A stretch of DNA of 64,000 nt from Aeromonas aquatica (GTDB lineage: Bacteria; Pseudomonadota; Gammaproteobacteria; Enterobacterales; Aeromonadaceae), in contig NZ_JRGL01000119.1 of the NCBI RefSeq assembly GCF_000764655.1, forward strand, positions 1-64,000, given 5' to 3'. Every line of letters begins with the position of its first letter. The stretch's first letter is position 1. Positions 56,263 to 64,000 of the stretch are shown piece by piece. The notes beneath the pieces were generated by a model. The model worked only from the letters and a program-made list of their open reading frames with translations. It searched no databases and was not told where the DNA came from. Position numbers and translations under genes: made by a program.

Positions 56263-57300
56263 TCAAGCCCGCGGACCGAGTCGGCGACGATAATGCAGCG
56301 GGGAAGATCCCATATGGGTAGAAAAAAACCGTGAAAACACCGAGAGGGAAGAGAAACGAAGGCGCTCGCTGATATCCTGGATGCTCAGGTTTGTTTCGGC
56401 CAACCAGAGGCAGGCTTTTTTCAGGCGTACATTTTTCAATAGCTGGCTGAGGTTGGTATTTTCCTGGTTGAGGCGACTATTCACCGTCCAGCGACTCATG
56501 CCGATCACGGCACAAATATGCTTCATGAAGCTGGCCTCATCGGCAATATGATTATTTTCGATGGCCTCGTCGAGCAAGGAATATATCAGGGATGAGAACC
56601 CTTTCTCATATTCCAGCGCCGCCACCGTTTTCGTAATTTGCCGGTGCTGATTTTGATGGAGCAGCGGCAGATAGCTGTCCACCGGGGCCAGCAAATCGGC
56701 CCCCTTGAAGTGGATGACATTGGCATTCTGGCCGAACTGGCAGCGACAGCCGAAGGCATCATCGAGCCGCTTGCGGCCCTCGCCGTCACTGCCACGCAGG
56801 CTCACCGCCGTGCTGGCGGTGGGGGCGTAGAGGCGCACCAGTTCCCTGAGCATCCTGAAGTTGCCGATGGCGGAGCGATTTCGCTGCAGCGGGTCGGCAT
56901 CCTCGACATAGCCGATGGCGAGTTGTCCCTCCTCCTGGTGCAGGGTGAACCGATCGCAGTTGCCTATGATGATCCTGTTGCGGATATAGCCGAGCACGGC
57001 GTCGCTGGCCGTCTTCTGATTGAGGCAATAACCCACGAGCTCGGGGAACAGCTCATAGGCCTGACTGATAAGTCGATCCGGTGCATCATCTTGTGACATC
57101 TGTTCTTGCCACAAGCTGTCGTATGCCGCCGTCTCCTTGATAAAGCGCAGATGCTGTTTATCCGAGAGGCGGCCATCGTTCTTCTCTATTTCATATTGAC
57201 TGAGATGACATTGCGATATTATGGCGTTGGTATTGACGCCTTGCTCTTTCAGGAAATAAAGCGTCGATCTGGCGATGATATTTGAAACGCTCTTTCCCAT
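56263..57300 (-). CDS. AraC-family transcriptional regulator
   Basis: A 345-residue regulator with an N-terminal ligand domain of the arabinose-binding-domain type seen in OruR/ArgR-like members (about 15-200) and a C-terminal double helix-turn-helix (about 240-340). The second helix-turn-helix is well conserved: LSIQDISERLRFSSLSVFSR and FSTHMGSSPLHYRRR. It diverges from the GH3 beta-glucosidase gene 292 bp away and probably controls it. The inducer is unknown. GC content is slightly lower than that of its neighbours. Confidence 0.9.
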   Translation of the reverse strand: MGKSVSNIIARSTLYFLKEQGVNTNAIISQCHLSQYEIEKNDGRLSDKQHLRFIKETAAYDSLWQEQMSQDDAPDRLISQAYELFPELVGYCLNQKTASDAVLGYIRNRIIIGNCDRFTLHQEEGQLAIGYVEDADPLQRNRSAIGNFRMLRELVRLYAPTASTAVSLRGSDGEGRKRLDDAFGCRCQFGQNANVIHFKGADLLAPVDSYLPLLHQNQHRQITKTVAALEYEKGFSSLIYSLLDEAIENNHIADEASFMKHICAVIGMSRWTVNSRLNQENTNLSQLLKNVRLKKACLWLAETNLSIQDISERLRFSSLSVFSRFFSTHMGSSPLHYRRRLGPRA

Positions 57301-57592
57301 ATATAATCCCTCATGCTGAGCCTATTTTTATTGTCCAGACAGCATCCTGCCGCGCCGCGGGATTAAGGCATTTTCCGGGCAAGATATCTGCGCGTCAGGT
57401 CAAATGCTGTGAAACTTAATGTTCATTGCTGTAACCAAAGGTAACGCTGTGATGACAGCGGCGATATTGCCTGCCGGCACCTCAATGCAAAATAGCCGCC
57501 CCCCCATGCAAAGCGGGTTCCCTTGCCTTCGCGATAAGCTGCGCAGGCTATTTCGGCTTGTCCATTCGAATAACGCAATGAAAGGGAATCAC
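57301..57592. other. Divergent intergenic region between the AraC-type regulator and GH3 gene
   Basis: About 290 bp. The GH3 frame is open here from 57419, but there is no ribosome site or signal peptide until 57593. I see no confident promoter or operator; the regulator's binding site should lie in this stretch. Confidence 0.4.
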
Positions 57593-60013
57593 ATGAAACA
57601 TAACAATAAGGGCCATCACTGGAGTGGTGTGGCGGTCGCCATCGCGCTGGCGCTGGGCGTTCAGGGGTGTAACGACAACAGTTCAACGGCGCAGACCGAG
57701 GTGGTCAAGGATAATGCTTACTACCGGGCGCTGGCGGAAGGCATGGTCCAAAAGATGACCCCGGACGAGCGGCTGGGGTTGCTGGTGGGGCCGGGTTATG
57801 TGTTTACCAACGGGGCTTTCGTGACCAACCTGGATGCCCTGAACAACCTCAAGGGGGATGTGCCGGGCAGCGTGGGCTACATCAACGGCGTCTATAACGC
57901 GGAGTCCGGGCTGGACATCGCCGCCAGCAAGCTGGCGGATGGCGCCGCCGGGGTGCGGATAGCGCCGACCCGGGAGGGGGAGTCCGGCACCTTCCATGGT
58001 ACCGCCTTCCCGGTGGGCACCCTGCTGGCCTCGACCTGGGATGCTGATCTGGTCAAGCAGGTGGGGGCGGCCATCGGCAACGAGGTCAAGGAGTACGGGC
58101 TGGATGTCTGGCTCGCGCCCGGCATGAACATTCAGCGCGACCCGCTCAACGGCCGCAGCTTCGAATACTTCTCGGAAGATCCTCTGGTCTCCGGGGTCAT
58201 GGGGGCCGCCGAGGTGGCGGGGGCCCAGGCCCAGGGGGTGGGCACCACCATCAAGCACTTCATCGCCAACAACGCCGAGACCTCCCGCTCCATCGTCGAC
58301 AACATCATCTCGCCGCGCGCCATCCGTGAGATCTACCTGCGGGGCTTCCAGTACGCCGAGGAGCACGCCAATCCCTGGGCGGTGATGACCGCCATGAACA
58401 AGGTCAACGGCACCTATACCGGCCAGTGGGTCGATCTCAATACCCGGGTGCTGCGCAATGAGTGGGGCTTCGAAGGCTTCGTGATGAGCGACTGGTGGTC
58501 GGGGGATGGCCACTATGCGGATATGATCAACTCCGGCAACGATCTGATTGAGCCGGGCGGCCCGGCGCTGCCCTATGGCTACGGTGACGCCCTGACCGGT
58601 TTGCAGGAGGCCTATGCCGCCGGCAGCCTGAGTGCCGATACCATAGCGCAAGGGGCGGTGCGGATCCTGACCCAGGTGCTGAAGATGCCCTCGAATCAGG
58701 GCTATGTCCCCACCAATGCCCCGGATCTGGCGAGCCATGCTAGCCTGTCCCGTCAGGCGGCCAGCGACGGCATGGTACTGCTGAAGAACCATCAGGCCAG
58801 CTTGCCGCTGGCCGGGGGCAGCAAGGTCGCCTCCTTCGGGATCACCCAGATCAACACCCTCAAGGGCGGCGCCGGCAGCGGTGACGTGAATGCGGCCCAT
58901 ACCGTCAACGTGGCGGATGGGCTGGCACAGCAGTTTGCCGTCGATGGCGGATTGGATGCCTTCTACCGCTCCTTCTTCGAGCAGAACAAGAGTGCGAGCG
59001 ACTTCGGTGGCATCTCCACCGTCGTGAGTTGCCCGGAGCCGGCGCTGAGCCAGACCGAGATCGCGGCCTATGCGGCCAGCAATGACGTCGCCGTCATCAC
59101 CCTGGGCCGCAACTCCATGCAAGGGGTGGATCGCCAGAACGTGAAGGGCGACTATCAGCTGTCGGATGTGGAGCAGAGCCTCATCGACAATGTCAGCAGC
59201 GCCTTCCACGGTCTGGGCAAGAAGGTGGTGGTGGTGCTCAACACAGGTGGCGTCATGGATACCAGTGCCTGGCAGGACAAGGTGGATGCCATCCTGCTCG
59301 CCTACATGCCGGGGCAGGAGGCGGGCCATGCAGTGGCGGACTTGCTGTCCGGGGCCGTCAATCCCAGCGGCAAGCTGACCCAGACCTTCCCGGCCAGCTA
59401 CCAGGATGTGCCCTCGTCTGCGGGCTTCCCGGGCACGGATACCGACGGGGATGGCAAGGTAGACACCCACTACTACAACGAGGGCATCTATGTTGGCTAT
59501 CGCTACTACGCGACCTTCGGCAAGGGGGTGAACTATCCCTTCGGCCACGGCCTCTCCTACACCCAGTTCGACTACAAAAACACGGCGATACAGAGCAATA
59601 CGCTGGCTTCGGCAGGCAGGAAGGTGACCCTGACTACCACCGTCTACAACAGTGGCAGCGTCTCCGGCAGGGAGGTGGCTCAGGTCTATGTGGCGGCCCC
59701 GGCCGGGACCCTGGGCAAACCGGCCATCGAGCTCAAGGCCTTTGCCAAGACAAGGCTGTTGCCGGCGGGTGCCAGCGAGACCCTGAGCTTCGAGATCCCG
59801 GCCAGCTGGCTCGCCAGCTTCGACAACGCCAACAACGAGTGGATCATCGAGCCTGGCACCTACAAGCTCTATGTCGCCCCCTCTTCCGAGGTGGCGGCCA
59901 TAGCGCCGCAGAGCTTCACGGTGAGCAGCAAGCTGGTGGTCAGCAAGACCACGCCGGGGGCGCTGGCGCTGCCGGCCGGGGTCACGGAGGCCTCTTTCGA
60001 AACGCAGTATTGA
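57593..60013 (+). CDS. Glycoside hydrolase family 3 lipoprotein (beta-glucosidase-like)
   Basis: An 806-residue GH3 enzyme. A signal peptide ends in a lipobox-like LGVQGC (Cys at about 25), so it should be lipid-anchored. The (beta/alpha)8 domain contains the nucleophile Asp in GFVMSDWWSGDGH (about residue 300) and the substrate loop KHFIANNAETSR; the alpha/beta sandwich and a C-terminal fibronectin-III-like domain (NYPFGHGLSYTQF onward) follow. AAGGGA precedes the ATG at 57593; ATG at 57578 is an alternative. Activity on beta-glucosides or oligosaccharides is expected, though the exact sugar is not. It ends with a hairpin at 60025. Confidence 0.9.
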   Translation: MKHNNKGHHWSGVAVAIALALGVQGCNDNSSTAQTEVVKDNAYYRALAEGMVQKMTPDERLGLLVGPGYVFTNGAFVTNLDALNNLKGDVPGSVGYINGVYNAESGLDIAASKLADGAAGVRIAPTREGESGTFHGTAFPVGTLLASTWDADLVKQVGAAIGNEVKEYGLDVWLAPGMNIQRDPLNGRSFEYFSEDPLVSGVMGAAEVAGAQAQGVGTTIKHFIANNAETSRSIVDNIISPRAIREIYLRGFQYAEEHANPWAVMTAMNKVNGTYTGQWVDLNTRVLRNEWGFEGFVMSDWWSGDGHYADMINSGNDLIEPGGPALPYGYGDALTGLQEAYAAGSLSADTIAQGAVRILTQVLKMPSNQGYVPTNAPDLASHASLSRQAASDGMVLLKNHQASLPLAGGSKVASFGITQINTLKGGAGSGDVNAAHTVNVADGLAQQFAVDGGLDAFYRSFFEQNKSASDFGGISTVVSCPEPALSQTEIAAYAASNDVAVITLGRNSMQGVDRQNVKGDYQLSDVEQSLIDNVSSAFHGLGKKVVVVLNTGGVMDTSAWQDKVDAILLAYMPGQEAGHAVADLLSGAVNPSGKLTQTFPASYQDVPSSAGFPGTDTDGDGKVDTHYYNEGIYVGYRYYATFGKGVNYPFGHGLSYTQFDYKNTAIQSNTLASAGRKVTLTTTVYNSGSVSGREVAQVYVAAPAGTLGKPAIELKAFAKTRLLPAGASETLSFEIPASWLASFDNANNEWIIEPGTYKLYVAPSSEVAAIAPQSFTVSSKLVVSKTTPGALALPAGVTEASFETQY

Positions 60014-60024
60014 GAGGGAAAAAT

Positions 60025-60049
60025 GGGGGGAGCCTTGGCTCCCCCTTGT
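60025..60049. terminator. Hairpin terminator between the GH3 and DUF4124 genes
   Basis: GGGGGAGCC-TT-GGCTCCCCC. The T-run is short rightward but good leftward (ATTTTTCCC on the minus strand), so it mainly ends the DUF4124 transcript. Confidence 0.7.
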
Positions 60050-60096
60050 CGATCGGGCCTGCAAGGTCTGACGCCTAAGCCGCCCGGCAGGTGAGC

Positions 60097-60555
60097 CTAT
60101 TTCTTCTGCTGCAGGGTCGAGATCTGCTTGTTCAGGGCCTCCATCTCGCTCTGGTGACGGCGGGTCATGGCCTGTATCTCGGCGGCGGAACGCTTTTCGC
60201 CAGCACCATCGGCCTGAGATGACGTCGTTCCCGTCAGTTGCTCGTTGTACCTGGTGATCTCGTTGTTCATCTTCAGGGTCTTGGCCTCAGCTTCGGCGCG
60301 AAGGACCTCCAGTTGGCGCTGCTTTTGGCTAGTGGCGAGATCTTTTTCAATCGCCTGCGTCTGCTTGCTGGCCTCTGCCACCACCTCTGCTGGCGGGGTG
60401 TAGATCCGCAGATCCATGGGCTTGGCGTCACCGGTACAGGGGATATCGCTGAAGGTGATCTTGCCGTTGACGGTGCATTGGTAGACACCGGCCTGGAGTG
60501 ACAGCGGGATGGCGGTAATCAAGGTACCAAGGCAGATGGCCAGAATGCGTGACAT
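60097..60555 (-). CDS. DUF4124 domain-containing periplasmic protein
   Basis: A 152-residue protein with a signal peptide (ILAICLGTLITAIPLSLQA) and an N-terminal DUF4124 module (GVYQCTVNGKITFSDIPCTG) whose two Cys probably pair. The remaining ~100 residues form a Lys/Glu/Gln-rich helix, likely a coiled coil. AAGGAGG precedes the ATG at 60555; the longer frame is rejected. DUF4124 proteins are secreted and of unknown function. Confidence 0.85.
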   Translation of the reverse strand: MSRILAICLGTLITAIPLSLQAGVYQCTVNGKITFSDIPCTGDAKPMDLRIYTPPAEVVAEASKQTQAIEKDLATSQKQRQLEVLRAEAEAKTLKMNNEITRYNEQLTGTTSSQADGAGEKRSAAEIQAMTRRHQSEMEALNKQISTLQQKK

Positions 60556-60856
60556 AGATACCTCCTTGAATCCTATTCCTGCACGGTAGTACGAGGGGCT
60601 GGGCTGCGGTCTCGCCAGCATCTTCGGGTACTGCCAACAACAGGGGGTACTTGAAACAATAGTCTCTTCATAGGGTCACTCCATTTCAAATCGCGTATTG
60701 CGCATCCATGCCGTTATCCTGGGTCGCCACCAGGCCCCTGAAGGGGGGCTCTCCTGCCGGTTTTCCCCGCGCTTCAACACATCAGAGCACCATAACGGGC
60801 CACAATGAGGTATCTTATGCCCCGATTTCATTCATTTAACGGTGTCGAGACCCCCT
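60556..60856. other. Divergent intergenic region upstream of fabV
   Basis: About 300 bp between the DUF4124 gene and fabV. No gene or clear terminator is visible. Promoters for both genes must lie here but no confident -35/-10 pair was found. Confidence 0.4.
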
Positions 60857-62050
60857 ATGATCATCAAACCCAAGGTTCGCGGCTTTATCTGTACCACCAC
60901 TCACCCGGTCGGTTGTGAAGCCAATGTTCGTCGCCAGATTGCTTACACCCAGGCCAAGGGCACCATCGAGCATGGTCCCAAGAAGGTACTGGTGATCGGC
61001 GCCTCCACCGGTTACGGCCTGGCCTCGCGCATTGCTACCGCCTTCGGCTCCGGCGCCGCCACCATAGGCGTCTTCTTCGAGAAGCCGAGCTCCGAGACCA
61101 AGACGGGCTCCGCCGGCTGGTACAACTCCGCCGCCTTCGACAAGGCGGCCAAAGAGGCCGGCCTGTACGCCAAGAGCATCAACGGCGATGCCTTCTCCAA
61201 CGAGTGCCGCGCCAAGGTGATCGAACTCATCAAGGCCGATCTCGGCCAGATCGATCTGGTGGTCTACTCCCTGGCCTCGCCGGTACGCAAGATGCCGGAC
61301 ACCGGTGAAGTGGTGCGCTCCGCGTTGAAACCCATCGGCGAGACCTACACCACCACCGCCATCGATACCAACAAGGATCAGATTATCACCGCCACCGTCG
61401 AGCCGGCGAACGAGGAAGAGATCCAGAACACCATCACCGTCATGGGCGGTCAGGACTGGGAGCTGTGGATGGCGGCCCTGCGTGACGCGGGCGTGCTGGC
61501 GGACGGCGCCAAGTCCGTTGCCTACTCCTACATAGGTACCGATCTGACCTGGCCCATCTACTGGCATGGCACCCTGGGCCGCGCCAAGGAAGATCTGGAC
61601 CGCGCCGCCAGCGCCATCCGTGGCGATCTCAAGGCCAAGGGCGGCACCGCTCACGTGGCCGTGCTGAAATCCGTGGTGACCCAGGCCTCCAGCGCCATTC
61701 CGGTGATGCCGCTCTACATCTCCATGGCCTTCAAGATCATGAAGGAGAAGGGCATCCACGAAGGCTGCATGGAGCAGGTCGACCGCATGCTGCGCACCCG
61801 CCTCTATGGCGAGGAGTTGGTGCTGGACGAACAGGCCCGCATCCGCATGGATGACTGGGAGCTGCGTGACGACGTGCAGCAGACCTGCCGCGATCTCTGG
61901 CCCTCCATCACCACCGAGAACCTGTCCACGCTTACCGACTACACCGGCTACAAGCAGGAGTTCCTGCGCCTGTTCGGCTTCGGTCTGGACGAGGTGGATT
62001 ACGATGCGGACGTGAACCCGGACGTGCGCTTCGACGTGGTCGAGCTCTGA
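60857..62050 (+). CDS. fabV: NADH-dependent trans-2-enoyl-ACP/CoA reductase FabV
   Basis: A 397-residue enoyl reductase that completes each cycle of fatty acid elongation. The start [20 protein letters not shown] is characteristic, [17 protein letters not shown] is the NADH-binding loop, and the active-site Tyr235-x8-Lys244 ([10 protein letters not shown]) is at the expected numbers. FabV members are naturally insensitive to triclosan. The ATG at 60857 is used; the frame extends five codons further up without a good start. A strong terminator follows. Confidence 0.97.
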   Translation: MIIKPKVRGFICTTTHPVGCEANVRRQIAYTQAKGTIEHGPKKVLVIGASTGYGLASRIATAFGSGAATIGVFFEKPSSETKTGSAGWYNSAAFDKAAKEAGLYAKSINGDAFSNECRAKVIELIKADLGQIDLVVYSLASPVRKMPDTGEVVRSALKPIGETYTTTAIDTNKDQIITATVEPANEEEIQNTITVMGGQDWELWMAALRDAGVLADGAKSVAYSYIGTDLTWPIYWHGTLGRAKEDLDRAASAIRGDLKAKGGTAHVAVLKSVVTQASSAIPVMPLYISMAFKIMKEKGIHEGCMEQVDRMLRTRLYGEELVLDEQARIRMDDWELRDDVQQTCRDLWPSITTENLSTLTDYTGYKQEFLRLFGFGLDEVDYDADVNPDVRFDVVEL

Positions 62051-62064
62051 TCTTGACTCAAATG

Positions 62065-62096
62065 AAAAAGGGCCCTGCGGGGCCCTGTTTTTTTAT
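62065..62096 (+). terminator. Terminator of fabV
   Basis: AGGGCCC-TGCG-GGGCCCT with a following T-run, 15 bp after the stop codon. Confidence 0.92.
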
Positions 62097-62212
62097 CAAA
62101 AATCCTGCCTTATCAAGAAATTTTATTATCCGCGATCACCTTTTTCCGATATCAAAACCGCTAGTCTTGCGCTGATCGGATCACATGACGGCCTTGCCGA
62201 GGAACGGACACT

Positions 62213-63688
62213 ATGACCAGCCCACAGGAGGCGCCCAAGAAGCGCCAACTCCCCACCGTATATACCCTGCTGTTTATCATCATCGCCCTGATGGCCACCC
62301 TCACCTGGGTGCTGCCGGCGGGCAAGTACAACTATGTCACCGCCAAGAGCCAACAGCCGATTGCGGCGGCGGCCGTGGCCGACTACAGCGGCGACGAGCG
62401 GCTGTTGCCGGTGCCCGGCAGCTATACCGAGCTGCCCTCCCATCCACAGGGCGTGTTCGATGTGCTCAAGGCTCCCATTCAGGGCTTCCACAAGGCGGCC
62501 GACGTGGCGCTGTTCGTGCTCATCATCGGCGGCTTCCTGGCGGTCACCATGCACAGCGGCGCGCTGGATGCCGGGGTCGGGGCCATAGTGCGCGCCTTCG
62601 CCGGCCGTGAGCGGCTGTTGATCCCGGTGCTGATCGCGCTCTTTGCCCTCGGTGGCTCCACCTTCGGCATGGCGGAGGAGACGGTGGCCTTCTGGGCGCT
62701 GATAGTGCCTGTCATGATGGCGGCGGGCTTCGATCGCATGGTGGCGGCGGGGATCATACTGCTCGGCTCAGGGGTCGGGGTGCTGGCCTCCACCGTCAAC
62801 CCTTTCGCTACCGGCATCGCCTCCGGTTTTGCCGGCATCCCCATCGGTGAGGGGATCGGACTGCGGGTCATCCAGTGGCTGCTGCTGGTGATCTTCGCCT
62901 CCTGGTTCGTGATGCGCTATGCCAAGCAGGTGCAGCAGGACAAGGGGAATTCTGTGCTGGCCGACATCCAGTATGACGACGAGTTCTCCCAGATGAAGCG
63001 CAGCGACTCGGCCTTCAGCGGCAAACAGAAACTCACCATGCTGGTGTTCTTCGGCACCTTCCTGCTGATGATCTATGCGGTGGTGCCCTGGGCGGATCTG
63101 GGGATCGATTTTCTGCCGACCCTGGGCTGGTGGTTCGATGAACTCTCCACCCTGTTCTTCAGCGCCTCCATCCTGATCGCCCTCATCAACCGGATGCCCG
63201 AGTCCAACTACGTGGCCACCTTCCTGGAAGGGGCGCGGGATCTCATCGGGGTGGCGCTGGTAGTGGCGGTGGCGCGCGGTATCTATGTGGTGATGGAGCA
63301 GGGCGTCATCATCGACAGTATTTTGCACTGGGCCGAAGGGCTGGTGACCGGGCTCTCCTCCTCGGTATTCATCCTGATGGCCTATCTGGTGCACATCATC
63401 TTGAGCTTCTTCATCCCCTCGACCTCGGGGCTGGCGACCGTCTCCATGCCGCTGATGGGGCCGCTCGCCGATTTCTCCGGCATCTCCCGGGATCTGGTGA
63501 TCACCGCCTACCAGTCGGCCTCCGGCTGGATCAACCTGTTCGCCCCCACCGCCGCCCATCTGGTGGCCGGGCTGGCGTTGGCCAAGATCCCCTACGAACG
63601 CTTCGTGCGCTGGGTGCTGCCTTTCATCATAGGGGTGGCGCTCATCACCATGGGGGTGCTGGTGGTCGGTGCCCTGCTGCACGGCTGA
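62213..63688 (+). CDS. YfcC-family (DcuC-like) membrane carrier
   Basis: A 491-residue inner-membrane protein with about 12 hydrophobic segments. The conserved YfcC features are TWVLPAGKY near the start, GGSTFGMAEETVAFWALIVP, STVNPFATGIASGFAGIP and the late SFFIPSTSGLATVSMPLMGP. Family members are annotated as C4-dicarboxylate or basic-amino-acid carriers, but few are tested, so the substrate is open. GAGGAAC lies before the ATG. It stands alone between two terminators. Confidence 0.88.
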   Translation: MTSPQEAPKKRQLPTVYTLLFIIIALMATLTWVLPAGKYNYVTAKSQQPIAAAAVADYSGDERLLPVPGSYTELPSHPQGVFDVLKAPIQGFHKAADVALFVLIIGGFLAVTMHSGALDAGVGAIVRAFAGRERLLIPVLIALFALGGSTFGMAEETVAFWALIVPVMMAAGFDRMVAAGIILLGSGVGVLASTVNPFATGIASGFAGIPIGEGIGLRVIQWLLLVIFASWFVMRYAKQVQQDKGNSVLADIQYDDEFSQMKRSDSAFSGKQKLTMLVFFGTFLLMIYAVVPWADLGIDFLPTLGWWFDELSTLFFSASILIALINRMPESNYVATFLEGARDLIGVALVVAVARGIYVVMEQGVIIDSILHWAEGLVTGLSSSVFILMAYLVHIILSFFIPSTSGLATVSMPLMGPLADFSGISRDLVITAYQSASGWINLFAPTAAHLVAGLALAKIPYERFVRWVLPFIIGVALITMGVLVVGALLHG

Positions 63689-63707
63689 TGGCCTGATACG
63701 ACAGACA

Positions 63708-63735
63708 ACAAAAAGGCTCCCGCGGGAGCCTTTTT
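63708..63735. terminator. Bidirectional terminator between the YfcC-family gene and alaA
   Basis: AAAAAGGCTCC-CGC-GGGAGCCTTTTT pairs through its whole length apart from the tiny loop, with A- and T-runs on either side. Confidence 0.9.
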
Positions 63736-63752
63736 CATGATCTCGGCAGCGC

Positions 63753-64000
63753 TTACTGCTTGTAGTTCTTGAGGAAGCGGGCGAGGCGATCGATGGCATC
63801 TTCCAGCTCCTCTTCCCTTGGCAGGAATGCCAGGCGGAAGTGGTCCGGCGCGGGCCAGTTGAAGCCAGTGCCCTGTACCAGCAGCAGTTTCTCCTGCTGC
63901 AGCAGGTCGAACACCATCTTCTGATCGTCGCGAATGTCGTACACCTTGGGATCCAGGCGCGGGAACAGGTAGAGCGCCCCCTTGGGCTTGACGCAGGAGA
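63753..64000 (-). CDS. alaA: Alanine-synthesising aminotransferase AlaA, C-terminal part
   Basis: The C-terminal ~80 residues of a class I/II aminotransferase that runs off the right edge. The stretch KGALYLFPRLDPKVYDIRDD and the following LLLVQGTGFNWPAPDHFRLA match the last domain of glutamate-pyruvate aminotransferase AlaA (YfbQ), with Arg in DHFRLAFLPR as the substrate carboxylate ligand. The PLP lysine is outside the window. It converges on the YfcC-family gene with a shared terminator. Confidence 0.9.
   Translation of the reverse strand, partial: SCVKPKGALYLFPRLDPKVYDIRDDQKMVFDLLQQEKLLLVQGTGFNWPAPDHFRLAFLPREEELEDAIDRLARFLKNYKQ

Overview
The window is a stretch of chromosome from a gamma-proteobacterium, almost certainly an Aeromonas species. 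The main reasons are the polar-flagellin block (flagellin genes, flaG, fliD, fliS, a fliT-like gene, maf-1), which has the Aeromonas gene order, and the sequences and order of thiI, rsxABCDGE-nth, mtnN-cbiB-btuF, fabV and alaA. The species cannot be fixed from this window. No rRNA, tRNA, CRISPR array, insertion sequence or prophage was found. Most genes are GC-rich, which produces many long antisense shadow ORFs that are not genes.

Layout. 1-2486: a PAS-GGDEF-EAL c-di-GMP protein cut by the left edge. 2888-5889: a lower-GC three-gene unit (GntR/UTRA regulator, TIM-barrel isomerase-like protein, MFS carrier) that matches E. coli yihL-yihM-yihN, with a perfect 12-bp palindrome just before it. 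6006-11173: a leftward five-gene tripartite efflux operon (AI-2E-family protein, outer-membrane lipoprotein, HlyD adaptor, DUF2955 membrane protein, small K+-channel-like protein). 11668-18913: a bacterial alpha-2-macroglobulin lipoprotein followed by pbpC. 18995-22820: an unknown protein, thiI, a small secreted protein and a TRIC-family membrane protein.

23225-31937 is the polar flagellum filament block: three tandem flagellins, flaG, the cap gene fliD, the chaperones fliS and fliT-like, and the flagellin glycosyltransferase candidate maf-1. Each flagellin has a recognisable sigma-28 promoter. The second and third share a long, almost identical 5' leader with two potential hairpins. Facing this block is a nine-gene, tightly overlapping operon (40259 to 32033) for a pseudaminic-acid-type nonulosonic acid: pseB, pseC, an aldo/keto reductase, an SpsF-type cytidylyltransferase, a class III aminotransferase, pseG, pseH, pseI and a methyltransferase. 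A well-matched sigma-54 (-24/-12) promoter lies 43 bp before pseB. It suggests the sugar donor is made on the flagellar regulatory schedule and then attached to the flagellins by Maf-1. The additional aminotransferase, reductase and methyltransferase imply a modified or second sugar.

40366-46066 holds cobalamin salvage genes (btuF, cbiB), mtnN, a ZIP metal transporter with a broken copy of its own 3' end beside it, and a chemoreceptor. 46185-53317 is gloA, nth and the complete rsx/rnf electron-transport operon. 53429-54324 is an EamA-family transporter broken by a one-base frameshift. 54385-60555 has a small acidic protein, a soluble PAS-PAS chemoreceptor, an AraC-type regulator divergent from a GH3 beta-glucosidase-like lipoprotein, and a DUF4124 protein. 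The right end has fabV, a YfcC-family carrier and the 3' end of alaA.

Most striking for follow-up are the sigma-54-controlled, non-canonical nonulosonate operon, the conserved structured leaders and repeated 12-mer in the flagellin array, the mosaic third flagellin, and the two gene-decay events (ZIP remnant, EamA frameshift).
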